Source of the DNA: Ophiothrix spiculata
Lineage: Eukaryota; Echinodermata; Ophiuroidea; Amphilepidida; Ophiotrichidae
NCBI GenBank assembly: GCA_000969725.1
Contig: JXSR01S042867.1
Direction: 5' to 3' (one strand)
Length of the DNA stretch: 20,463 nucleotides
The notes under the pieces are model-generated. The model worked only from the letters and a program-made list of their open reading frames with translations. It did not search any database and was not told the DNA's origin. The translations under genes and the position numbers were made by a program. Each line of letters opens with the position of its first letter. The first letter of the stretch is position 1. Of this stretch, positions 1 to 10,011 are shown piece by piece.

Positions 1-1944
1 ATTCTTATTGCAACTTGTTAGGGGTTTCAGACCTTGAGGTGGCACATACCTTACCATCAATTTATAATTTGAGTACTCCCCACCCCGGGCCAGTGATACT
101 ATAGCTGGGCTCCATGCATGATGATATCAAGATATAGTAGTGAATACTGATTTTTCATTGTATTCCATAGACAACACCAAAAAACCTCCAGGATGCTTAC
201 CGTATACTGAAAAGTCGGAAAGTATAATTCATAACCCACATTATTATCCAGACTCATTTCCTATAGGTTATTTCCTTCCTTAATAAGAGACTCATTATAC
301 ATTTTGCATAGTAATATTCCTATAAAAATAAAATAAAATTCAAATAATGTATGACAAGTTTTTAGGTGAATGATCAGTTATCCAGCTCTCCAAATATACA
401 GAATATCAAACCTTCACTCTTTATTTTCCAAGTTGACATATAAAAATCCAAGGTGTTTCAAATTTGACTTAAAACTTGCAGGATAATAATTTCACTGAAG
501 AACAAAAGATGGCACATTTAATTTAACAAAACTATATTTCCCAGTGTTATATACAAAATGCACAAACTTAGATATAGGCCTAGGAGAGCATACTAGCATT
601 TGATTGTGATTTACATCAGAAAACAAACATTAAAAAACCTTATTATATACAATATAGACTCTGTCAAAAAATGATGAAAATCTGATCAACGCCTTTTGAG
701 ATATGGCTGAATAAAGTTTTAGTGCGGAAATACTTTTGAGCGGGAGTGTATGTGGCCTGTAAGAGACCTAAGAAATGACTAACATGTAGATTTTACAATG
801 TAATGAGCCTTCTCAGATATTGAAATGTGGCACAAGATAACACCTGCATGTTAATGCATAAGTGGTATATTTACTGCTACATTTATTCTCCCGCTTTTAG
901 CCCTTAACTCGCCTCGTGCAAAAATAAAGGTACCCCAAAAAATGGTATGTATATACTGCCACATATTAAGAAATTTACGGGCGCAAAAATAAAAACTTGC
1001 AAAATGATTCAAAATTAGCTGTGCGCAAAAATTACTGACCGCCAGAGTGCCCGCTAAGGTTTTCGAGCTGGCGCTAATTCGAGCAATTTTGCCAAAGTTG
1101 AAGAGGTGCCTACAGCAAAATCATTACCTGAGGCCTATAAAGCAAGGAAAATAATCTTTTTTCACATTTTCAGGAACCTGTTACTCCAATTTTCATGCTC
1201 CTGTGCAAATGGCGTACCATACAGCCTTAGCAGGATCACTGAGCGCAAAAATATTGGCTTTTACAGTATATAGCAGTTGGGTTGTTTTTAAGGATTGAAG
1301 GATGAAAATGGTAGTTGTGAAATCTCCATTTAAGGTGTGAATTGGGGAATAAGAGACACAGAATTTAAATTTTGGGTGTATTTGGGCTTCAAAAGAAATC
1401 GCCCTTTTGGGGTTTCGAAAAACTATGATCAACACCTGCTTCGATTATCAACATTATATTTGACTACCCCCTCCCCCAGCATTGTGCACAAAAATCAAAA
1501 TAATCATGTGACAGGCTTTCTCAGATGCATCATATTTTATTTAAAATCATAGATAATTGCAACTCATTTAATGATTTGACACAATTTCTTTCTGTGTTAT
1601 AGCTGTGATGAAATTAGGTGCATGTCTTTTATCAAACATACATTACATTTTAAAAAGGGTATCAAAATTAGAATATATTATTGGTTGAAGTTTTATATTT
1701 TAAATATGCTGCATTTGTGCTTCATTCAATATTTAGTTGAGATTTTACTTGCTGAAAGGGGGCATATAAATGTGCTTACATTGCTAGTACAATTAAGTAA
1801 GTGTGGTGCCCCTCTGACACCCCCACCCCACCCTCCAGAAATTGAGACTACAAAAATGATAATTCTGTAAGATATATTTCAAGCTTTGAGACCCCCTGTT
1901 TTTCCAATTATTCAGTATTGTTTCTTATACTTGGTGTACGTTTA
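1..1944. other. AT-rich non-coding stretch, no gene recognised
   Basis: No reading frame here resembles a known family. The open frames of 70-82 codons at 1193-1435 (-), 1337-1552 (+) and 1622-1870 (+) have biased, low-complexity translations and no domain that I recognise. The only recurring element I see is a GCGCAAAAAT word, at 981-990, 1023-1032 and 1243-1252, with a near copy (GTGCAAAAAT) at about 916. There is no clear inverted-repeat boundary. The stretch could be intron or intergenic DNA. Confidence 0.5.
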
Positions 1945-1948
1945 GAAA

Positions 1949-2192
1949 ATGTCATCAGACAAGAATAATATTTTTGAGAATTTGGGAGAGCTCATTTGCT
2001 TCAGTCATATTTCAAAAGAGCAAGGAGGCAAAAGAAACTCAACCCATAGTAAAACTGGCAAAGCCAAATATGGTCGACCTCGATAGAGCATTGGTAGATG
2101 TTTTCAAAATTTGCAAGGTGGTTGCAGATGCCTTGAAAAAACTGAGCTGGGGTCACTCAGTTGGGGCTTGTCAGGTCTCACTCCAGCTGTGA
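1949..2192 (+). other. Weak coding-like island (possible decayed gene fragment)
   Basis: The base composition rises here relative to its flanks. Two overlapping forward frames look more protein-like than the background. An ATG at 1949 opens a 45-codon basic, hydrophilic frame that stops at 2084-2086. A second frame (1974-2192) ends in an amphipathic stretch containing VDLDRALVDVFKICKVVADA. The change of frame in the middle would fit a decayed coding sequence with a frameshift. I cannot name a family, there is no clear splice site, and chance remains quite possible. Confidence 0.2.
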
Positions 2193-2614
2193 GGCATATT
2201 GCTAGCGAGTAGAGTAGGAAAGTTTGTGAAAGAGCACGTAGCTCTGAACTCCTTAAAGTATAGCAAGTTGTGAGTGAGCTCAGAAATTGTGAAAGATTGT
2301 CTACCAATGCTCAGCTGATTTTGCCATTTTGGCTGAGTCTCCTTCACCTATTCTTTTGAAATGTGATTAAGATAGGAAAATATTAGTGTAAGCGATAGCC
2401 TGTTACAAATCTATTTGTACCAGTATTTAATGCAAGATGATTTTAGTTAGTAAATGTTTATTTTCTAGATATTATTTTAATAAATAAAGTATATTTTGTC
2501 TAATTTCAAAGTGATTTGTATAAAATGTATGTGCAATTATGAATAAATAATCCAGATTTTATGTTGCATGAAAGAGCAACTATATATTTCAATGCATTGT
2601 GTGTAAATAAGTTA
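2193..2614. other. AT-rich spacer, nothing recognised
   Basis: No gene, RNA or clear repeat was found. There are several AATAAA-like words around 2480-2550, which are expected in sequence this rich in A and T. The spacer ends at the left TA of the MITE that follows. Confidence 0.5.
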
Positions 2615-2616
2615 TA

Positions 2617-3011
2617 CGCCGGGGAAGTAGTGATATCACATTTATGATAATTAGGCTAACACGTGTGATCTGGTTCCAAACAAATGATCATGTCCTGAGT
2701 GGTTCCACTGATCATACGTATTAACAGAATAGGCGTACGTAAACATACAAATCACACTGATTTTTCTCGGTTGGAAAACGAAAATAACGGCAGGGGTCTG
2801 GCCTGGCTTGTGATCTCAACCTTCAGCATAACAGGTTGGCATGTTTTTCCCTATTTTTGTTTTTGACAAATGTTATGGTAACAAATAGGAGTCGTGACTT
2901 TTTTTTCCCATAGACTTAACGTGTGGTAAAACTGGCCACCTCGTTTGTGTGGAACCAAAATGCACGTGTTGGGTGATTTACATAAATTATGACTTCACTA
3001 CTTCCCCGGCG
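2617..3011. mobile_element. TA-flanked MITE with CGCCGGGGAAGTAGTGA-type inverted ends
   Basis: The left end CGCCGGGGAAGTAGTGA and its exact inverse at the right end (TCACTACTTCCCCGGCG) are flanked by TA at 2615-2616 and 3012-3013. The TA dinucleotide target is the signature of Tc1/mariner-type insertion. Inside the ends the arms continue imperfectly: TGTGATCTGGTTCCAAACAA near 2664-2684 mirrors TTTGTGTGGAACCAAAATGC near 2944-2963. At about 395 bp without an open frame it must be non-autonomous. The class assignment is inference from the TA flanks, and no transposase is present to confirm it. Confidence 0.8.
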
Positions 3012-3208
3012 TATTGGTGGAGATAAAATGAGTGTTAGTGAAACAAATTTGATGTTAGGGTTATTGATCAAAGATTCCCATTTTCAAATTTTAATCTAAA
3101 TTCAGGGTTTTTATCTTAAATCTCATTTCCATGCTTTTTTAACCTCAAAATAATATACTTTTTTTTTTCAGCCCATTTTGGAGCATTTTGTAAGAATTCA
3201 TGGAGAGT

Positions 3209-3793
3209 AATTTATGCATCAATTTTTGTCAAATCTTTTCAACAATCAAAAGAAATGTCATAATTTTAGTATGATTTTAAAGACAATTTATTTGACTTTC
3301 AAGAAATTAAGAATAGAACCCAAATGAAGTGATTAATTAAGCTTAAATATGACCCGTTAAAGCTACTTAGCCAGGGGTGGAGGCGGGTGCGGATGAGGCA
3401 TCATGACAATTGTGCATAAATTGTTCTGTCATATATTCTTAAAAATCCATTGAAATGTCATAAATCTTATATGATTTTAAAGGCTAGTTATTGTTTATCA
3501 AAAACAAGTTGGAATTAACCCGAATAAAGTTGATATTAACGTTAATAACAAGTTAAAGTCAATAAGCTAATTTAGCCAGAGATGAAAACAGGCATAAATG
3601 TGGTTGGTGTGGATGAGATATGTACTTTGTGCATCAAATTTTGTCACAACTTTTCAATAATTGTATGAAATTTCGTAATTTTGGTATGATTTTGAAGATA
3701 ATGTATTAGTCTTTAAAATCAATTAAAAATAATAGCCAAATAACGGTATTTATCAACTCTAATATACCAGGAAGGAGTTGGGTATGGATGAAG
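3209..3793. repeat. Three diverged tandem units of about 200 bp
   Basis: Units start near 3209, 3411 and 3628. Each begins with a TGTGCATCAA/TATGCATCAA-like word and a TTTTGTCAAATCTTTTCAA-like stretch. Each continues through GAAATGTCATAATTTTAGTA-type and ATGATTTTAAAG-type sequence, and ends in a purine-rich segment closing with GGATGAG/GGATGAAG (about 3391, 3611 and 3786). Spacing is about 200-217 bp. Divergence between units is substantial, so this is an old local triplication or a satellite remnant. No protein is encoded. Confidence 0.7.
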
Positions 3794-3985
3794 TGAGTGA
3801 GATGTAACGCAAATGGGTCCCACCTCTAAAAATATGACCTTAACAACAATTGTTTATGGTAACGTGCGTATTGGGTTATTGAAATTATATGTCATGTTGA
3901 TACCACTCACTGTTTAAATAAATAATCTGTAAAAAATACGGTATACTTAATCAGCAAAAATCAGTAAAAACACGACATTTAATGG
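3794..3985. other. Short spacer, nothing recognised
   Basis: This is AT-rich sequence between the tandem units and the next hairpin. No open frame, repeat or site is supported. Confidence 0.4.
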
Positions 3986-4064
3986 CAATTGGGATTCATC
4001 AAAATAGTCAGTTTAAATTTAAGAATACAGTCTTTTGACTGATAATGTTGATGAATCCCAATTG
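3986..4064. repeat. 79-bp hairpin with perfect 17-bp arms
   Basis: CAATTGGGATTCATCAA at 3986-4002 is exactly inverted at 4048-4064. A weaker internal pairing (ATAGTCAG against CTGATAATG) suggests that the whole 79 bp folds. It may be a minimal MITE or an end-to-end remnant. No target duplication is evident. Confidence 0.7.
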
Positions 4065-4120
4065 TTAGGTTAAATATCCTATTTTTGCAGATTTTTGAAG
4101 GTCTGTATTATTTCAGATTG

Positions 4121-4284
4121 AGGTTACTGGGAGCGGGACTCGAAGTACAGAGGTTGTGGGTTCCCAGTGGCGGTAGTGGTGGGGACCATGTCTCCTTGTT
4201 TCCTTTGGCAAGAAACTTTACTCCAATTGCTCCGTGGTTCGGAAGTCACGTAAAGCCGTTGGTCCCCTGTGCGAATGCTCCTTG
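4121..4284 (+). mobile_element. 5'-truncated, degraded copy of the tRNA-derived SINE
   Basis: This segment aligns with the fuller SINE at 18883-19100. Shared blocks include TACAGAGGTT, TCTCCTTGTTTCC, GGCAAGAAACTT, TTGCTCCGTGG, CAGTCACGTAAAG or its near copy, and GGTCCCCTGTGCGAAT. The head with the A box is missing and the B-box region is degraded (GGTTGTGGGTTCC). It abuts the MITE that starts near 4297. An open frame that crosses it (4085-4396) is an accident of the repeat and not a gene. Confidence 0.75.
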
Positions 4285-4296
4285 GATCCTGGAGCG

Positions 4297-4694
4297 CTGC
4301 AATTTTTTGATTTTCATGCCAAATAAGGTAAAAAATTCACTTTTTGACCTTATTTGGCATGAAAATCAAAAAATTGGCCAAAATTCTAAAAAGTAAAAAA
4401 GACGCAACATGCGAGTGGGTGTTTAAAATTAAAATTCCCATTCCTAGGTAATTTTATTTAAAAAATGTTATTTTTAGCTTGGTTGGAAGCCCAAATGGCC
4501 AAAAAATGTGTTTTTCGTGATTTTCTCAAAAAATTTGATTTTTGGTCAAAAATCAACATCACCATCATGTTCCTTGTGAAAATTCCTTTCTGGAAATGTA
4601 TACTTTTATTAACTTTAAGCACTTTGTTAAAAAGTTATGGTACAAAATAAACTTGCAAAAACGTAACATTGAGTAAGGTGCTTACACCCCTTAA
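4297..4694 (-). mobile_element. MITE family copy 1 (related to 16275-16664)
   Basis: Read on the minus strand, this segment parallels the element at 16275-16664. The end at 4694 reads GTTAAGGGGTGTAAGCACCTT, against GTTAAGGCTGGGGTAGACCTT at the other copy. Inside, both share TAAAAGTATACATTT, GAACATGATG(A/G)TGAT and TTGACCAAAAAT in the same order. Toward the low-coordinate end both have AATTTTTTGATTTT-like sequence followed by a TGCCAAA word. The low-coordinate boundary is vague and lies near 4297, against the SINE remnant. No open frame supports a transposase. Confidence 0.65.
4301..4375. repeat. Perfect 29-bp inverted repeat within the MITE
   Basis: Positions 4301-4329 are exactly inverted at 4347-4375; the core is TTGATTTTCATGCCAAATAA. 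After one mismatch, five more A-T pairs extend the stem to a TTCAC loop. The perfect match implies a recent origin or conversion between the arms. Confidence 0.85.
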
Positions 4695-4760
4695 CGAATC
4701 ATGGTTTGAACATTTAAACGTCCATCTTATTGTGCAGATACATTTTGATGATGATGAAAT

Positions 4761-5033
4761 AGTTAAAGAAAAAGAAAGTACACATAACACATTAAAATTT
4801 CATTTGGCCTATTGAATCATGTTACATTGATCCACGTATCAATTCTTTTCAAATCCTCTGAACCACGTAAAACCCTTTCATGCTCATTAAACTGTTCACA
4901 GTTTTTGGAGATAATATACCAATGGTCTTTGCTGAATAACTAATCAAATTAATTGCCCCACAGTAAATACATAGGCCTACAAAATATTCGTCAGACCACC
5001 TGCAATGCATGCAGGGATTGCACTTACTGCTGA
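4761..5033 (+). repeat. Direct duplication, copy 1
   Basis: This segment and 5197-5489 run in parallel from AGTTAAAGAAAAAGAAAG through CATTTGGCC, ACATTGATCCACGTATCAAT, TACATAGGCCTACAAAATAT and TGCAATGCATGCAGGGATTG to ACTTACTGCTGA. Differences are scattered substitutions and small indels. Neither copy contains a gene. There are no terminal inverted repeats, so a local segmental duplication is more likely than two transposon insertions. Confidence 0.85.
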
Positions 5034-5196
5034 GAGGAACCTTGTCCTTATCTAATCAAAAATATGCTCTACCTGTGTCATTATGCAAGAGGTGCCCTGA
5101 CTAAATACTAGTAAATTTTTTAAGCCAGGGCACCTCATTACTAAAGTTTTGGGTCTTTCCATTCATGATAAAAGGCAAAAGGATTTGCATTCATAC
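5034..5196. other. Spacer between the duplicated blocks with a small inverted repeat
   Basis: GAGGTGCCCTG at 5089-5099 is inverted at 5126-5136 (CAGGGCACCTC), a stem of 11 bp with a 26-nt AT-rich loop. No gene is present. Confidence 0.5.
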
Positions 5197-5489
5197 AGTT
5201 AAAGAAAAAGAAAGCACACATAACCAGATAACTCATTAAAATTTCATTTGGCCTTTTGAATCATGTTACATTGATCCACGTATCAATTCTTTTCAAATCC
5301 TCTGAGCCACATAAAACCCTTTCATGCTCATAAAACTGTTAACAGCTTTTGGGGATTATACCAATGGTCTTAATATGCTGAATACTGTAACTAATCAAAT
5401 TAATTGCCCCACCGTGCAGTAAATACATAGGCCTACAAAATATTCTTCAGACCAACTGCAATGCATGCAGGGATTGCACTTACTGCTGA
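5197..5489 (+). repeat. Direct duplication, copy 2
   Basis: This is the second block of the duplication described at 4761-5033. It is slightly longer because of small insertions, for example before ACTCATTAAAATTTC and around the CACCGTGCAGTAAATAC stretch. It contains no gene. Confidence 0.85.
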
Positions 5490-7010
5490 TATCTCGATGC
5501 TATTACTTAATCCTTAATCCTTCATCCTCCATTAATTGCATCTTTTTGCTATTGTTTCCATTGTTATTACAATAACCTAATGGATATTACACCCAAGCAC
5601 CCAAAGTAGCAAGCAACTAGTTTTGTCTTATAGTTGTCAACTATATGTAGCAATGTTCTTAGTAAAGGTTTATGAATATGAATTTAGTTGCAAACTCCAT
5701 AGTTTGAAACTAGGGTTTTAGTTTCAAACTAGGGCTTATAGTTAATTGCTAGCTAGCAATAAGTTTTATGAATATGGGCCCTGATTTCTATTGTGAATGA
5801 TAGCAAAATGTGACCAATAAACCGTGATTAATTGTATTTCCAATTCCCGGCATGATTGATATTCGAAAATCGAAGAATAGTTAAACACTTATGCATGAAA
5901 CCAAATTCGACGTTTTCACCATATTGTTACTTTGGAAGCCATAATTCTTCATTCGCGACATTTTGCCCGAGCAACCCACATACGAAGTTTTGGTTTTGGT
6001 ACTTGGATGTAAGTGATAGAGGAAAATGCAGTCGAGATGTAACCGCTGATCCAGAGTTGAATTAATCGCCCGATTAATCGCACCTTGAGTATTTATGGTA
6101 ACGATCTTATCATTTTATTAACGAAATTCATTGAAACCCATTTTTTACGCACAGTAAAGTTTAATCCGTTACGCATCAAATTTAACATTTTTGATGACAT
6201 TTTAAGCTATTGTTTTTTCGTTTCGTTTCGGTTCGTTGAAGATCACAAGTTTGTCCAAAATATATTCCGCTTAAAATGACTATCGACGATCAGTCGCAAT
6301 CAGCCTATTTTATGTGTCAATTTGGCAATTGCAACCAAAACCACACATCGTCGTTCATAAAGTTTGATATAATTTTATACCAAAAAAACAAAAAAACAAT
6401 TATTATTCCATCACTTTAAAGTACGTTTGATCGGATAGATATCCTTTTCTTATTATTTCTTAACAAAATGACACAAGATATGATTAAAAGCAATTTTAGG
6501 GTTTGGAAATGAACTAAGATTATAGTAATTGCAAAGAGCAATTGTCGGAAGTCTTTTCATGTCGACAAAATAGTAATTTTATTTCGACAGACATCATCAC
6601 GACTTTACGTTATCTTGCTAATCTTACATGCAAGTCGTATAGTGGCATTTAAGCACTTGCGGATCATAAAATAATTTGTAAAATAACAACACCTTTTATT
6701 TTACTGTTTGAAAAAAAAAACACTAGAAAAGGTTACTGAAGTCACTTCATTTTACTGTGAAATGTGATGGGGATTTTTTTTTATTTACGAGTCGTATCGA
6801 ATTCATACTACTATCATAGATTTTTAAAAGAATCTGCGATTGCGAAAGAATTGTCACGACATTCTCCAATTTGAATTTAATACCAATCCACCCCGGATGC
6901 AAATACCTATCCCGGATATAATGTAGGTTTTGCTCTTTGCAAAATTGTCCTCAGTGAAATTAAGCACGCTGAACTTTAAATCAACCCTCGCTTTGACAGA
7001 CATTTTTCTG
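5490..7010. other. Gene-poor AT-rich stretch with short palindromes
   Basis: A perfect 12-bp inverted repeat lies at 5701-5712/5719-5730 (AGTTTGAAACTA). A 16-bp palindrome lies at 5745-5760 (ATTGCTAGCTAGCAAT), and an 8-bp inverted repeat with a 2-bp spacer lies at 6061-6078 (ATTAATCG...CGATTAAT). Open frames at 5856-6065 and 6085-6279 resemble no family. The first begins at TTG and runs over a GTAAGTG word at 6009-6015 that could be a splice donor. I do not call a gene. Confidence 0.4.
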
Positions 7011-7325
7011 TCGACCTTTGCTTTACATTTTCTGATTCATATTTTTCTATATCGACCTTTGAATTACATTTTCCCGCCTGTGGAATTTTTTAGTCATTTT
7101 CATCCAATCTCATTTAATAACACATTGCATTTTTCCACGTATATGGGCTGTCATCAATAAAGTACGGTATTAACAGTATTAACACTTTCTTTCGACCTTT
7201 GATTTACATTTTTCTTGATTCACACTTTTATTTCGCTCATTACATGTTCCCGCACATGCACTTTTAGTAATTTTCATTTAATTCCATTAAATCACACATT
7301 GCATTGTAATTGCATATTTCCACGT
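7011..7325 (+). repeat. Diverged tandem duplication (about 180-bp period)
   Basis: Unit 1 (7011-7141) and unit 2 (7192-7325) both open with TCGACCTTTG-TTTACATTTT followed by a GATTCA word. Both continue with AGTCATTTTCAT/AGTAATTTTCATTTAATT and close with ACACATTGCAT and a TTTCCACGT word. A partial extra TCGACCTTTG occurs inside unit 1 at about 7052. The open frame at 6930-7160 is a by-product of this T-rich sequence. Confidence 0.65.
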
Positions 7326-8201
7326 TAAAGCACCAACCATACAGCATCATGTGACATGATGAGCAATGCAATAACTTAATTAGATTATTTAAATGCAAAT
7401 GTAATTTTCCTCAAAAATCAATCATGCAAATTTTTAATTGCAATCTGTTCAATTGTAGCTAATTGTTTTATTGTCGCTCCATTCATATTCTCAACGGGTC
7501 AACTTCCGTTTATTTAACTGACCACTGCACTGGACTCAACCATGCTGATAGTAATTGCATTCAAAATGATATTTGCATTCCTCTAACCTCTACGTACGTA
7601 CCACATACCTAACCTCTTTCACTATTCAAAGACAGTTTCCGTGCCTTAAACGCGTGATGTAGACGTCATATTAACATGACTACTCACTGCATTTAGCAAC
7701 AGTGACGCCCATGCGATCCGAAATGCAAAGCTGAACAAGCGATAAAGCGTGAAGTGATAAAATTGTCATTCTTTTGATTTTATTCTAATTTATGCTGTAA
7801 AGCACTAAAGCATCGATGATATTAACAACGACAGCTGGATTTTACAGAAGCTACAACAGAAGACATATCAGCTTTAATAGTGGCATCGTGATTTGTAAAA
7901 CTACCCATGCCATGTGTTGATGTACGTGTGAGTTTCTCTCTCAGAGGCACTGACTTGGATTACTATTATACATAAGGTTTGTTTTAGTATTAACCTGTCT
8001 TAATTTGCGGTTTTTCTTATGTTAATATATTCTTAATATATCCATAGCGTTGTACTGGCCCACAGTGGTACTGGCCTGACCGTCTCAATTTGTTGTACGA
8101 TTTTCTTATTTTCTACAAGAAATTAGGATGTTTGCTCTTTCATGCCAACATAGTTGCCCATCACCATCCGGTTACCAAGGTGATGTTGCTCATCTCATGA
8201 A
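7326..8201. other. Non-coding stretch; weak candidate for an untranslated exon
   Basis: No protein gene is seen. The sequence around 7700-7927 is less AT-skewed and ends in CGT followed by GTGAGT (7928-7933), which fits a splice donor. It could be an untranslated first exon of the gene at 14564, but there is no direct evidence for this. The inverse pair CATCACCATC/GGTGATG near 8160-8184 is minor. Confidence 0.25.
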
Positions 8202-8238
8202 GATGGTGGTGATGGTGGTGGTGGTAATGATGATGATA
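8202..8238 (+). repeat. GGT/GAT trinucleotide microsatellite
   Basis: An imperfect run of GGT and GAT triplets (GATGGTGGTGATGG and following) makes a short simple repeat with no open coding context. Confidence 0.8.
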
Positions 8239-9772
8239 ATTCGTGTTGTACATCAAACTATCTTTAATTAAAATTTATATCACCCATATCATCAGAATGA
8301 GTCTTTTGATAGCTACTGTAAAAGGTTTGCACGTTGTATTTTATCTTGTCAATTATATCCTGTCAGTTACATCACTAATTTATTACTACCGTTTTAACAC
8401 CAGATTTTAACAATTTTAATAACCTTAAAAGATCATTATGCAAATTGTGTCCTGGATAAATATACATGAATTTACAAGCTTGCTTTAACCATAAATTGCT
8501 TTAACAAAAGATAGAATAAAAAAATCCTGGGAAATATATGAAGTTATCACTTAAGGCATTATTTAAATGAAAATATGTCTGGTGCTAAGGTTATGTCACT
8601 GTATTTTCTTTATACGGGAAGTCGTACTTGTACGTGTGAATAAAACACTCAGTATTAAAGCAGTCTGTTTCATTTCCACATACACATTTAAGACTGCATT
8701 ATAGAGACAATAAAATTCTCACGTAATGGTGTAGATATTGATCAGGCGAGCATTAAGCATGATTATAACTCATTCCGTAGGATAGCATAGCAAACAATAC
8801 TGCATTTTAAATTGGTCCATTAATAATTAATGTAGGGTTATAAATTAACATCTGGAGTATGCTGGTAATCTTTATCGCCATATTAAGGTACATAATGTAC
8901 CTGATTTTGTTATAAACAATAATGCCCCCTCTTGTAGTTTCTAGATACAAATCCATTTGCTTGTTCTTAAGATAGTACTATATCTGGATTTGTATTCTGT
9001 ATATTTTATGTGTGTGATTAAAGAACCATCTTGATGAATATATGTAGTGAATGAACCAAAATATATATAATGTTTTATATCTTTCATTTACCGTTTGCAG
9101 TTGATTTTTAAATCTAATTACATTAATTGGAAGTATGAAACCTTCACATGAATCATCACCTTTTAATTATTCTGCTAATCGCACCTCATTTATGTTTATA
9201 GATCAATCCACATTATGTTATATCTATAACGTTTTCTTCCTCTTTAAAGACAAATGAAATCGTCTCAAGATATGGCAATATTTGATTTTTCAACAAATAT
9301 AATTGTGAATGTAGTAAGAAGTGGTTATTAATGTAATCAAGAATCGGACCTTGCTTTTTTAATTGGACCATTGATAGTTTTTCATATTTTATATTTCATC
9401 GTTATGAATCTGTTGTTTTCTTGAAAACGACAAAATCGTCTAAATTGCAATTTTTATTTTTGTCAACAATCGTTCAGACGTTTATCACAACTTGCAATTT
9501 AGATTAGTCTAGCCAACCTGTGATTTTAGTTTCTTTTAAACAATAAAATTGTGGGGTTTTTTTATAATTAATAGCAGTATATATTTTTCTTATACAAATA
9601 AGACTCCATTAATTTGAAGTATAGCAAGAATGTCATGCACCATAAATTTAATTTGAAATTGCTCCAAGGCCATATTGAATTGTATGTATAAGGTTATTAG
9701 TGAGTATCTGTTATGTTAATGTGGTGATAAATGTATATAAATATGTAAATTATCTTATTTTGTATTTCAAAT
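8239..9772. other. AT-rich stretch without a gene; minor inverted repeats
   Basis: No open frame of note is present. Small structures are a 17-bp palindrome at 8886-8902 (AGGTACATAATGTACCT), an 11-bp inverted repeat at 8945-8955/8985-8995 (ATACAAATCCA) and a 12-bp inverted repeat at 9439-9450/9492-9503 (TCTAAATTGCAA). A loosely repeated AAATCGTCT...CAACAA pattern around 9258-9300 and 9434-9470 hints at an old duplication. Confidence 0.4.
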
Positions 9773-9781
9773 AGTTTATGG

Positions 9782-10002
9782 AAAAGAAGACATCAAGACC
9801 TTCCCATCATGCCTTGCTCTCAGTGTGATTTTTTGTACAGGTTTTAATGAGAGAGTTTAGGAATGAAACATAGCACAATCAGCAGACCTCATCCCAATTT
9901 TGAATTTCAGACATGTTTTATCCCTAAACCCTCTCATCACAACCCATACAAAAAATCACATTGGAAGCCAGGCATTCTGGGAAGGTCCTGATGTCTTCTT
10001 TT
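9782..10002. mobile_element. 221-bp foldback MITE with 9-bp target duplication
   Basis: The element begins AAAAGAAGACATCAAGACCT and ends in its near-perfect inverse. The arms extend about 90 bp each and also share GTGATTTTTTGTA and GAGAGAGTTTAGGAAT/GAGAGGGTTTAGGGAT. The 9-bp sequence AGTTTATGG directly flanks both sides (9773-9781 and 10003-10011), which is strong evidence of transposition. A 9-bp duplication with long inverted arms is typical of Mutator-like (MULE) derivatives, while hAT elements give 8 bp. The class is therefore inferred only. It has no coding capacity. Confidence 0.9.
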
Positions 10003-10011
10003 AGTTTATGG

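Larger units (their letters stand above)
6897..8445. promoter_or_regulatory. Candidate cluster of ATGCAAAT octamers (POU-type sites)
   Basis: ATGCAAAT occurs at 6897-6904, 7393-7400, 7424-7431 and 8438-8445, and its inverse ATTTGCAT at 7571-7578. That is five copies in about 1.5 kb. Two further copies were seen elsewhere in the window (5183-5190 and 16499-16506). The octamer is the classical site for POU-homeodomain factors. Density in AT-rich DNA is weak evidence, so an enhancer is only a possibility. Confidence 0.2.

Noticed and set aside
4085-4396. 103-codon open frame
   Set aside because: It spans the SINE remnant and the MITE hairpin; the translation has no family resemblance.
5856-6279. 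Two successive open frames with a GTAAGTG donor-like word at 6009
   Set aside because: The first begins at TTG, the translation is not recognisable, and no acceptor or partner exon could be found.
6930-7160. 76-codon open frame
   Set aside because: It is composed of the T-rich tandem duplication; the product is a hydrophobic low-complexity string.
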